From: Bryum argenteum
Lineage: Eukaryota > Streptophyta > Bryopsida > Bryales > Bryaceae
Reading direction: 5' to 3'
Length of the DNA stretch: 64,000 nt
NCBI GenBank assembly: GCA_037043015.1
Contig: CM073328.1
Location: forward strand, 13,303,495-13,367,494
Below, piece after piece: positions 32,214-43,337 of the stretch. The notes under the pieces are model-generated. The model was not told the origin of the DNA. It ran no database searches and saw nothing but the letters and a program-made list of their open reading frames with translations. The number at the start of each line of letters is the position of its first letter. The stretch's first letter is position 1. Position numbers and translations under genes: made by a program.

Positions 32214-32415
32214 GTTTATTTCTTCATCCCTTGAGAAGTTACTACAGTGTCCATTGTATGCTTTGAGTGAAGTGTTTGCAAGAACGAGTAACTATTTGTA
32301 GATCTACTGCTGTACATAAAACAATTCTTATACATTGGACTCATGTGCTAACTATTGCTCGTATGTTTAATCGCCCGTTCACTTATAGAATATGCTGTTG
32401 TTTTATTTTGTTCAG

Positions 32416-32658
32416 GATCGTGTTTTGGGGAATCCAAAAGCATGTCCTTTGAAGTCCACTAAACAGGGAGCAATGATGCCTATGTCAGAAAACCGCCGCC
32501 ACTCGCTACCTAAGTCAGGCATTGAGGACCGGCGTCGCGAAAGACTGCAACGCCTTCTTGACAGTCCATTGATGCAAGACAGTGATTCTAGCTGGACACG
32601 TCGACGTCAACGAGCATTCATCCAATCTCGTATTGTAGCTTATGGTGGAACCCCGTAG
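32416..32658 (+). CDS. Last exon, basic C-terminus
   Basis: Acceptor TTGTTCAG at 32408-32415, phase 0, matching the donor at 32213. It encodes an Arg/Ser-rich end (RRRERLQRLLDS and on) with a stop at 32656-32658. No family recognised. Confidence 0.45.
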   Translation, partial: DRVLGNPKACPLKSTKQGAMMPMSENRRHSLPKSGIEDRRRERLQRLLDSPLMQDSDSSWTRRRQRAFIQSRIVAYGGTP

Positions 32659-33221
32659 TAGTTAAATCTATTAGCTACAGAAGTAATTATGTACAGATCT
32701 GATAGTCACCTCATGTTTGATGCAAGATCGAGTACTTTATGCTTAATATTGATCGATATTTTAGATGATTCTCTACTCTTAAATCTCCCAAAGTCATGCA
32801 TATTTTCCAATATAACGAATATGGGGTTACGGTGCTGGAAAGTCCACAATCATACGAATAGACAAAAAGAAGATGCCGGCGATACAATTAGTACTACATA
32901 CATGCATGAGTCTCTTTTCAAGAAGTAGACGAATCTTAATCCTTTCAGAAAATAATGCAAGGTGCTAGAAAGTTTACAGACAGAAGACTTTTCGCTGCCG
33001 GCGATAGGTTAGAGTACTACATAAATGAGTCTTCAAGAAAGAACAAACGAATAGAAGGACCGAATTTTTTTAAGGAAAATAATGCAAGGTGCTAGAAAGT
33101 TCTGAAAGAGAGGCAGAAGACTAGTTCTCGTTGTTAGCCAGCGATAGGTTATTCGCCATTGGAGTATGAAGGAGCAAGAAGGAGAAATCATTCATGCAAA
33201 GAAAATGAAGCTTTCGCTAAC
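32659..33221. other. 3' flank, no gene
   Basis: The phosphatase 3' region plus a short partly repeated motif (AATAATGCAAGGTGCTAGAAAGTT at about 32950 and 33080). No coding region seen. Confidence 0.5.
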
Positions 33222-33395
33222 CTCAAGGAGTTGTTGTTGTGGTGCAGTAGCGGGAGAAGACTCGATGCTTGGAACGGCTTCATTTCCTCCCTGATACACT
33301 GCTAATCGACTTGAACGATTTGCAAGATCTGCACTAATCAATGCGGGTGTCACACTCCGTGCAATTCTCGCAAGAGCAACAAGCTTGGAGAACAA
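33222..33395 (-). CDS. Candidate first exon with organelle-targeting look
   Basis: A minus-strand ATG at 33395 opens a frame rich in Arg, Ser, Ala and Leu and poor in acidic residues for about 25 residues (MFSKLVALARIARSVTPALI). It is then Pro/Gln-rich and reaches a donor CTTGAG/GTTAGC at 33222. This looks like a plant mitochondrial or plastid presequence encoded by a first exon. I could not find a following exon in 32.66-33.2 kb, so it may be a remnant. Confidence 0.3.
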
Positions 33396-33776
33396 CAGCT
33401 ATGCAGGGAGTAAAAATGTACCGCAATTGTGTATCCCGAAGAGACGAAGGATGAGGATCTATCTGGAGGCGAGACGAAAAACGCAGAGTTGGCTGTAGAA
33501 TCCTCTTCAGAATCGAAGATGAGAAGCATGGTAAGAGTTTGTGTTTCGGAGGAAACTGATGAGTCGAAAGACGAGGCAGCTTGCTCTGAAGCGAGTTGAC
33601 AGACAGTGAAGTTTTAGGGCCCAATCACAATCATGTCATAATCAAGTCACAATCGACGGTCGATATTGCATTTGGGAAAATCGGACGGCCAAGATCAAAA
33701 GTACACGGTAAGTGGCACTGAAAAGTATGTTGTGTGCACGGTAAGTGGAAGTGCACGATGAGTAGCCTGTCTACAA

Positions 33777-34207
33777 TATATTCTCATAAATTCTCTAAAA
33801 TGATTAGCTCACTGGAGACTTTTAGAATTTGCCTTACATTAAGATTTTCTTTCTCTGGATGTCTATTACCATGTTTATGTGGTTTTGATTTTCAATTTAT
33901 TGATGTTTGTTACACCAATTAAATTGTCAGAAATTGATATTTGTATTTGAATTTCAAAAAAATCTCATGTAAAACCCGACTTTTTTGAAAACAATTAAGT
34001 GACCCATACAATGAAATATTATGTAGTCGTGTACAAGCTTCAAGCCATATCTACTTCAATTTTACTTTTATTTGACTTATAAAATGCTACCTTCTCTTTC
34101 AGTTACAAGGAAAAATAACTCAATTTTAAATTATGTAGATTGTGATCTCACAAATGGTCAGAAATTTGAAGCAAAAGTCGGTCCACGGGTAGATATACAA
34201 ACTAGAT
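33777..34207 (+). repeat. Inverted repeat arm, left (about 431 bp)
   Basis: Reads, with scattered differences, as the reverse complement of 36261-36693, from TATATTCTCATAAATT at the outer end to TAGATATACAAACTAG at the inner end. The arms enclose a solo LTR and a TTAA MITE. Confidence 0.8.
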
Positions 34208-34575
34208 AGTGGTAATTGTGATTCTATTTATAATAAGTATCTCAAATCACACAAGTTTGTAGTTTGTATATGTAGTAAGTAATATTGAGGATTCAATAGA
34301 AAATTAAGCTTATTTGCTATAGGTGGTAAATGCAACTAAATTCCACTATCACCAAAAGGTATATAAAATAATTAGGAAAAAAATAAAATAATAAAAAAGA
34401 AATATATATATCAAAAATATATTAAGGGGTGCATTGTAAGGTTCTCCTATGTAAAGAATGTGCATTGTAAACTTTGTAAATGATGTAAAAACATTCAACA
34501 TAAAAGATGTAGCATATAAATAACAACGTACGTAAAGAAGATGCAATGGAAGGGTGACTTTGCACAAACAACTGT
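34208..34575. other. AT-rich spacer inside the inverted repeat
   Basis: AT-rich, no gene. It ends in the target duplication ACTGT (34571-34575) of the solo LTR. Confidence 0.5.
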
Positions 34576-35359
34576 TGTTACCCGCCTCGGCACCGCGGGT
34601 ATCATTACCGAAGACCAGCACCCCGGGGAAGACCAGAACTTAAACAGCCACGGGGCTCGAGGCCGAGGCAGTGACCAGAGGACCACGAGGATCGAGAACA
34701 GGGGCGCAGGGAGTTAAGGCCGAAGAACAGCGCAAGAATTAGGTTTTATTATAAATAGAGGAGGATTTACACAAAAGGGTAGCTCTCTGTAGTGCACGAA
34801 TGTCGTGATAGCCGCAACGCATGACTGCGATTTCTGTACCCTTGGGCATTCACAATTCAATGCAAACAGGACTCAGTCCATTTCCTCTCTACCTCTAACG
34901 TTGTTTTCACTCTTCTCTCCTTCTTCTCTACCTCTAAAACTCCTGTATTCTAAGTCTTGCAATCGCCCGTGGCACCGTGGAAATCCATGTCGGGACAGTT
35001 GTGTCTCAGCACATGCTACGTGGTTGAGGAGACCACCCCTCGTGGAGTTTCCCCGTCGGCGAACCTACATTGCAGAGAACTCACACACACACACACGCCG
35101 CGGCCGTGGAGTCGCACACCGAAGAGAACCCCGAAAGGCACTATAACCCTGGGACTCGGGCCGACAGAGTACTACCCCGAGCTCACTGGATTGACTTACC
35201 CGGCCTAATCACTGAGTGATTACGGCCCCAGTCAACGACCTACCCGGACCCGAGGTCAGCTGTGATTGAAACCCCGAGCCCCGGTTCTTACCCATTTGCT
35301 GACTCCTTCAGCCCCGTTCCTCACACCTCGGACACCTCCATCATATACCCCGGCTAACA
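34576..35359 (+). mobile_element. Solo LTR 1 (784 bp)
   Basis: Starts TGTTACCC and ends GGCTAACA, with TGTTA/TAACA as short inverted ends. It is flanked by a perfect 5-bp duplication ACTGT (34571-34575 and 35360-35364). A TATA box sits at 34750-34757, so transcription would run on the plus strand. No internal retroelement genes lie nearby, so this is the product of recombination between two LTRs. ORFs inside it are not genes. Confidence 0.85.
34750..34757 (+). promoter_or_regulatory. TATA box of solo LTR 1
   Basis: TATAAATA within the LTR, 175 bp from its start, the expected place for the U3/R boundary. Confidence 0.55.
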
Positions 35360-35455
35360 ACTGTTTATTAAAAAATCTCACATTCCACCCCCAAACATCA
35401 GCAAATACTCGTGTAATTTGTGTTGCTAAATGATCTTTTCTTTCGAGTATATTAA

Positions 35456-36049
35456 CCCCTAACTATTCTTGCAGACTGATATGGTCTTTTGCCAATTCGG
35501 GCAGCCCAGGCTTTTGGGTTAAATTTAATATTTTTGACTAAGATTTTTACTCAATGTCCCCTATGCTACAAGGTGTTTGTGCAGATTGGAAAGTCAAATT
35601 CCAATGTTAGAGTTTTTTAATGCAAAATTTAGTTATCACACCCAATGTAGGCAGAAAAAAGAATTTCATTTTTGAGTTTATTTAAATATATTTTTAATAT
35701 TAATATGTTTATAACCAAATTACTATTTGAGTTCCAAAGGATCCTAAGTCAAAAAGTCTACCAATTCTACAAGGGCAACCTCCAAATTTTTTAAGAGCAA
35801 GCTTCAGAGTTTTTAGGAAATTCATTAAAAACTTTTGCACAAACTTTGGGTGCTACGATCTTGCAAATGATAAACATCCAACGGTGAATTTTTGGAAAAG
35901 TGACCAAAAATAGGCTAAGTGATAAGATCTTACAGTTGGAAATCTAAAAATAGTTCAAAAATTACCTTCACACTCCAAGGAGTGCATAGAGGTAGAAAGT
36001 CGCGGTTTTGAGGTTTCAAGCTCCAAAAACACACAAGAAAATTTAGGGG
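35456..36049. mobile_element. TTAA-flanked MITE, copy A (594 bp)
   Basis: CCCCTAA at the left and TTTAGGGG at the right, with TTAA on both sides (35452-35455, 36050-36053). The interior is colinear with copy C (56312-56889) and inverted relative to copy B. No ORF of note. Confidence 0.8.
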
Positions 36050-36260
36050 TTAACCATAATCTACATGACTCTAAGGGAGAGATGATAGAATAGAAGGGTT
36101 TCCAAGACGCCCATTCCATTTTACTCTATACCAAATTCCAAGGTCAAAAGGTTTATATTCGAATTCGAAGTTCACATTCGAATTTGCAGCCCACCTTTGT
36201 GTAGCGGGCTAATTTTGTAGCACTCTCCCATTGGCGTAAGGCTGCCCCAGCTGTGTATAT

Positions 36261-36693
36261 ACTAGTTTGTATATCTATGTGTGGACCAAATTTTGGTTCA
36301 AATTTCTGATCATTTGTGAGATCACAATCTACATAATTAAAAATTGAGCTATTATTTTCCTTGTAATTGAAAGAGAACGTAGCATTTCACAAGTCAATTA
36401 AAATTAAAATTAAAGTAGATATGGCTTGGGTTCCTAGCATTTGGGTACACGTCTACATAATATTTCAATGTATGGGTCACTTGATATTTTCTTTTAGAAA
36501 AGTCGGATTCTTTTGAAATTCAAATACAAATATCATTTTCTGACAATTTAATTGGTGTAAGAAACATTAATAAATTGAAAATCAAAACCAAATAAACATG
36601 GTAATAGACATCCAGAGAAAGAAAATCTTAATGTAAGGTAAATTCTGAAACTCTTAAGTGAGCTGATCGTTTTAGAGGATTTATGAGAATATA
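36261..36693 (-). repeat. Inverted repeat arm, right (about 433 bp)
   Basis: Partner of 33777-34207. The two may be the long terminal inverted repeats of a Mutator-like or foldback element; no clear target duplication was found. Confidence 0.8.
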
Positions 36694-36837
36694 CCACAAA
36701 TTTGGGTAAAATTTACCATAAACTTCTAAACTTAGGTTTTGTTTTGTAATTTTAAAAACTCTCGGTGAGATTTGGCAGTAAAATGAGCTTGAAAACTACT
36801 ATACAAATAAATAAATTTAAAAAATAAAAAAACTTAA

Positions 36838-37415
36838 CCCCTAAATTTCCTTGGTGCTTTTTGGGAGCTTTAAACCTCAAAACTGCAATTCTCTACCTAT
36901 AAGCACTCGTAGGGGTGTGAACCAATTACTTTTCCTTTTTTAAGACTTCCAACCGTAAGATCTTGTACCTAAGAATATGCTTGATTACCGTTCAAAAAAT
37001 TGACCATTGGATGTTTACCATTTGAGAGATCGTAACATCCAAAGTTTGTCTCCCAAGTTTTTTTGGGCATTGCAAAGATTGGTTTTGAAAATTTTGGAGG
37101 CTGCCCTTGTAAAATTGGTAAACTTTTTGACTTGAGTCACTTCCGAATTCGAGTAGTGATTTTGTAATGAACATGTTTCAAAAAACAAATTTTAAAAAAG
37201 TTACTTTTTTAAGCTGCCCCATCTCGGCTCGCAATCCAAGGATCGTCCTAGATGGCTCAAAAATTGGAATTCGACTTTGCAAATTTTACCACATACATTT
37301 TGCAGTATAAGGAGGACCCAATAAAACTCTTGGGCAAAAATATCACTTCTAACCCCTTCATCTAAGTTGCCCAAAATTGCAAAAATCCATTTCGGGCTTC
37401 AAAGAGAGTTAGGGG
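36838..37415. mobile_element. TTAA-flanked MITE, copy B (578 bp)
   Basis: CCCCTAAATTTCCTTGG at the left and TTAGGGG at the right, between TTAA sites (36834-36837, 37416-37419). It has the same length as copy C and the opposite orientation. Confidence 0.8.
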
Positions 37416-37419
37416 TTAA

Positions 37420-38910
37420 GGATATGATTTTATATTAAATAGTACATTATTATTTTTAAAAATATTAGTTAAATATATAATTCTAAAATTAGTTCCAAAG
37501 TGAATCATAAAATACTTCTTACGATTGTATCATAAAATAGTCCATTGGTAACTTTGAGGCTATTTCAAGCGAAGCCTCTCTTTGGTTAAAAAAAACCGCA
37601 ACAAATCATTTTCTTTCATACAAGAAACTTCTCTACGTACTAATTGTATTCATTAACACTAATTACATCAAAAGCTTTAACCCTTATACGTCCTTGGCAT
37701 ACTTTTAGCCGAAAACACATTTTCAGAAAAGTATCATAGATGAAAAAGTAACCAAGTATGTTAGACCTCAGCCGTGCAAACTTGTAATGTACTTATTGTA
37801 GGTTATGTGGACCAAAACTTGACTCATGAGGCCTCATAGATTTCAAGACCATAACGTATAAGTGCAAAAAAATGGCTACAAAATTTCATCATTTTCACCT
37901 TGAAGTGAAATTACTACCAATATAAAAATTGCAATTAAAAATTACATACTAGAAAGTTGTTCATCTTCACCTCAATAACAAAATATTCCCTCCAACAAAT
38001 ATCTTGGTAACTTTCCAATGGTGAATACTACCGGAGAATTTTACGAAGAAAAAATAGTCCACAACTAGACCCTTTGCACTCAATTTCATGCCCTATCTTC
38101 AATACACCTTCAATAAGATTAAGGTTTCTACTGCTAAATCTAGACTAGGATTGGAATCAATTCCAAAGAATGAGTTCAAAATCTAATGGTAGATGAAGGC
38201 GATCTAGCTTCTCAAAAACAATCCAATTTCTCACTTTCTTCATTGAAAAATCATCATTGCAACTCCAATACCAAAGTTATTTGGATCAAAAAACTTGCAA
38301 CTAGAAAGTTGTTAGGATGCATATGAAAATCATACTTATGTAATAAAAACTCATCAAAACTATTTTGATTTTACATAATTAGCTTGCAATGGTAAAACAT
38401 GCCTCATGTTTGGAATTTCAAGAACAAAAGCTGCCATCACTAAAATGCACGCCATTTATTCATACTTAACTAAATGGGTGTGCAGATTCTACCATACAAA
38501 CTAAACTTGATTTGGAACTCAAACCAAGTGATATTGTCAAAAACAAAGTCCGGATGAAAACGTTATTGCTCTTCAAAGTTTCTGCCCTTCATCCAAAATG
38601 TGGTTTTTGACACTAGGGACGTTTAGAAAGAGACACATAAAGTCTTGAGGTTGTATTTTTAAATTCAAAATCCTCCTTTTTTGATTTTGATCCTCCAAGG
38701 TGATGATCCAACATGTGCAATCCATTTGAATGCAACAATTTGGACAATTCTAGTCTTGCAGAATCATACATGTTTGTCAAAATCACCACTAGAATTTGAC
38801 ATTTGGTACCTAGGTTTGTGTTTCCATAAAAGCCACGGTTGGGCATAGCTCAAACTACAGTTCAACACAGTTGTGCTTAAACGTAACTTCTGAAACTACG
38901 TATTAGCTAG
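37420..38910. other. AT-rich region, no gene
   Basis: 1.5 kb of AT-rich sequence with only short chance ORFs and no motif I recognise. It is probably old repeat DNA. Confidence 0.5.
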
Positions 38911-38915
38911 AACGT

Positions 38916-40434
38916 TGTCGCGACCCTAATTACTCCAACTTTTTTTTTTTTCTTAGTGAGCCTTACTTCGTAGCGGAATCCCGGCTCACTTAATTGGTAG
39001 CAACCGGCCACGACTTTGCTAACACTTGCATGTGCCCACACACACAATGTTAACACCATTCTAAGTCAAGGTGTCCAACCCACCTTGACTCCATAGCTCA
39101 TTACCGGATACTCATTACCCGGAACTCCCATCAACACATGGGCATGCCAACCCGGAACTCCCACCAACACATGGGCATTCCACTTGGTGGCACGGGGCGG
39201 CCTTCCACAAATGTCCAAGCTCCCAAGGGTGCTACTAATCACCCCCGGAGCTAACCGCCCTTATCTATTGTCCAACTTCCCACTAGTCCCCTTCCACTCT
39301 TGTTTCTCACCCCATTCGGGACTTTGCCGGAAATCCTCCCAGAATCCGGCACTAGTTTTCCCGGGGACTAGTTTGGAGCGGGACTCTTTCCAACCCAATG
39401 TTGCGGGATGCTCAAGAGCACCCGACAATTCCCAAGGTGTAGGAGTAAGGCTTCTTTTCCATGCCTCACCTTTTTGAGCCATTTCCGGTTACTCCCGGGA
39501 ACCGGCACTACTTGTCACGCGGACTAACTTGGAGAGGGGCACTTCTCAACCCCATGTTTAGAGATGTTCCAAAGCACTCTCCATTTTCCACAAGGTGCGG
39601 GAGTGAGGCTCCATCCCAAGCCTCATCCCTTGGAGCCACCCAGGCTCCTCATGGCACCATATGCAAGTGAGGAGGGAGACCACCCTTCCTCATAGTACTC
39701 TCTGGAGTCTTCGGTAGGCCCCCCCTCTTGTGTTGAGGGGCCTTCCGTGACACACTTTTTTTTTGGAAGACCACTCGTTTTTGCCTTACTCTCAAAAACG
39801 GGCCGTAACTTCTCCTCGGGCTAGCTCCTAGCTCAGGTATCTAAATGGGACGTCCGAACCCATTTTCGACATCTACTCTTTGAGTAGATATCGATAGACT
39901 ACCTACTTGCCTCAATCAGATCTGTCCCAAGGGAGATATGCCCCTCTGAACATTCGGTGTCCCGGGAGGCAACATTCCCGAGTCCCGAAGTCCCGACCAC
40001 TTTGAGGAGCCATATCTCCTAGACTATTGCTTTGCTCATAATGAGCTTTAGCATTCTAGAAAGCCCTTTTCATTAGCTTTCCAGAAATATGCAACATGCC
40101 GCCCTCCACGAAGTTCGACACATTGAGTCCCGAAAGGCAACACTCCCGAGTCTCGGAGTGTCCCGGAACGCGCTCCAACTTTGGAGAGCCATATCTCATG
40201 ACTCACAACTCCAAATCGCGCGTTCTTTGGACCCATGGGTGCGTGCTTGAACAAGGTTTCCAACCATGTAAGGCACACCACCAAGTTTGTCCCGAGCACA
40301 ACGCTATTGCGTGCTGTCTGCTCGGGACTCTCCTTGGTCACCTCACCTTGTCTCTTGTCAAGCCCGGGGCGTCACTCCCGGGGTCCTCTTGGCTCACCAC
40401 GGTGTTCAGGCATCCTTTGGAAAGGGATGTGACA
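38916..40434. mobile_element. Solo LTR 2 (1519 bp)
   Basis: Starts TGTCGCGACC, ends GGGATGTGACA, and is flanked by a perfect 5-bp duplication AACGT (38911-38915 and 40435-40439). Composition is unlike its AT-rich flanks. It has no coding domains; ORFs inside are chance. Orientation is not clear. Confidence 0.8.
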
Positions 40435-40439
40435 AACGT

Positions 40440-43337
40440 AGGTTAAGCTACTCCTAAAAAAGTGACTATTAAGAAAACAATAATGTAGCAAATGGGGCGA
40501 AATTCCCATAGTGAATCTCTCCGATGGATCTAGATCACATTTTGGATTTAACCTCAAGGAATTTATCAAAGTTGAAGTTTTCCTCTATTTGGGATTCAAT
40601 CTATATTAATTTCTCGACTGCGCTTATTACAATCCAAAGTGAACAAAATGTTGAAGAATAGCACTTTCTAACGCCTCAGGTCTTTGATAATCTTGTCATG
40701 ACCAAAATTCTTGAGCTTTTGAAACTTCAGAGCGAGCTTAAGGGTTTTGTGTGTGTGCTGCCGGAAGCATAAATTTCTATGTATGCTACTTTCATCAAAT
40801 GCTTTAATTTCTTCGATCTGTCAAGATTGATTAGATTAGCAAGTTCTCGACGAAACTTTCTAGTCATCTCATTTGCAGAGCAGCTTGCTAGTTGCAAAAT
40901 GATCGAATGAGGCAGAAGTAATCATGGTGAGACTAAATTAAAGATAAATTCCAGACTTCGTGCCAGAGAATCAATTTTAAGGTTATGACTTGTTTCAGAA
41001 CTTCGTATGATTCATGATCCGGAGGTAAGACTTGACTATCTTGTTCTCCAAGATGACTTTCATGCATGTCGTCGGGTGACTTTCAACCTATCAATTTCTG
41101 AGTGTGTTCATGTACTTGTTTTGGATGATGTAAAAGGCAGCACTCACTTTCACTCGGAAGTGGAAGCTTCCTGTTAGATATGGTCACTTGGTCGAAGAAA
41201 CTCACATTGACTAATGATTTTTTATTGTGGGGGAGTTTCTGCCTCGATCAACTTTGAAGATATGACGAGGGCGTTGATGGTAACATGGGTCTTGGAAAAT
41301 CTTTTCCATATTCCTCAAAAAATAGACCTGTACAAGTTGAAATGAAATTGATCCTGTACACCGATTTCTTGAAGGTATATGTTTAAATCACAATCATATG
41401 GTTCTTGTCTGTTCCCAATCAATACCGTATTCCACTGAAGTAAGATGCCCAGTTTTGTTTTTCTTGTTTTACTCTGCCACATTGAAGCACTTCTGGACTT
41501 TCCTGATGGACTGCAAATATATTATCAAGGGATTTGTCGTCGATGTAGAGCTGATCAAATCCCCCATAAAAAGTATCAACATATTTCTGATGTGAAAAAA
41601 CAAAAAGCGACATTATTTTCAGAATGTTAGACTGTCAAGATATTTAGTTGATTGTACCATCGTCATGAAAGAATGAAATGTGTTCTCACTTATAATTTAA
41701 GACTCAGTCGGTCATACGATCAAGAAGTTCAAAATTTCCAAGGCAGACCACTCCACAATAGCACGAAATGTTTGGGCGGCAATTGCGGGGGCAACAGAGT
41801 GGAGCAGAGTGCTCACCACATCGCCAGCAGTGTGATAGTAATGAAACAGCAGGAGGACATCAGTAAATTTCGACAGCAGGAGTACTTCCGGTTTGGTCTG
41901 CATGGTCCTGCTGTGGGCAATCTGGTGCCGGCAGTGCTCTTCAAGTTTTCAAAGAACCTACCTCCGAAGACGAATTTGTTACCGGCCAGTGCCCCACTGT
42001 ACCTCGTCAACAGCATATTGGAATCTTGAACAGTTCCTCACTCTGTCGGCAAGGGTTTCACCGTCAACTAACCCCGACGCTCTTCGGTGCCTCCTTGTCC
42101 CGCTTTCATTGTCCTGCTTCCAGACTGCTCTACTTCGCGAAATCTGAAGGCCTGCACCTTGCCGCCTTTGATCTATGACCCTCGATCGTGTCGGCAGCGG
42201 GCGTTTCATAGGGCTACTTTAGAACACACAGGGACTCTTGGGCTCTTGGAATTGCGCACCATATCTCTTGAGCGATCTGAATGTCGTGAAGGTTGCTTTA
42301 GAGTTTCTTGTGTCGTAGTCGGCGGATTGGTGTTGGGGGAGCGGCGATAATCGCTGGAAACTCGGGAGTCAAGGGGAGGAGTTCATCGAAACCCTAGTTT
42401 CCAGGTTCACCTGTCCATTCTCGTGTCTATTGTCTCAATCTTTGGCTGTGTTCTAATTTCTACCGTCTTAGTTTTGTGTCATCTGCTTCAGGCAGCGGCG
42501 TTTCTGACTCGCTCCTACTGATTGCCTGATTGACTGATGTGCTGACGGTCTTGTAGTTTCATTGTTATGACAGAAGTGGTTTGGCCGGCTTTGCTTAGTT
42601 GTAGGGATGGTACATCTTGCGTGGTGTTGGGCTTTGGTGACGTGAGACGTCTACGGATTGATACTTGACGGGTCATCAATTTGACAACGACGATAGGAAA
42701 TATGAAATGTTGGACAAGACCCTGATCCAGTTCTTAATAGACAAGAAGTGACAGAGCCATTTGAAGCAAAGTCCTTGATTCTTTGTGTTGTGTCAAGTTG
42801 TTGTTTGTGTATAGAACTCATTTGTTTTTAGGGTTTGAAGCGTTGAATTACTTCAAATTGCTTAGCATCGTGGTCTTCGGATTTTCCAAAGACCTTCTTG
42901 TCAATCTGCAAGGTAGTGATTGGTGATGGATCATTTTCCAAGTTTTGTTTTGTGTTTGAAGTGTCTACGATGGCAGTTGTGGATTTTGGGCCAAGTTGCT
43001 ACCATTTCTTCATGATTCTAGTATTGAATGCATCATTTACACCAACATAGTGTGGCAAATTAAGTTTACATCTATGTTCAAGATTACGAAAGTCATTGTA
43101 ACCAAAGACACTAATCAACGATTGACATCTGAATTCTCCAGGTTTGAGCTGGTACATATGGATAAGCCTTAGGTGTTGCCACACAATAGGCCTGGAGTTT
43201 CTAGCGACGTGCTTCAATTCCTCACTCCATAACATGCGGTTGAGCACAGGCTCTCACCTTACTATCATTAGGTTGAATATAGCAAGAGATATTTTCAAGA
43301 CTAAATGTGTGGCAAGTTTTGGGGAAGTGTGGGTCAA
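40440..43337. other. Upstream region of the immune receptor gene
   Basis: No firm gene. Two overlapping minus-strand frames (42016-41813 and 41903-41712) are weakly protein-like (one ends HSVAPAIAAQTFRAIVEWSALEI) and could be exon remnants. 42300-43300 has the T/G-rich look of a leader or intron, with an AACCCTAG stretch near 42390. The receptor's promoter should lie here, but I cannot place a TATA box with confidence. Confidence 0.4.

Noticed and set aside
38613-38846. 77-residue minus-strand ORF
   Set aside because: Weakly protein-like but isolated in AT-rich repeat DNA with no splice or promoter support.
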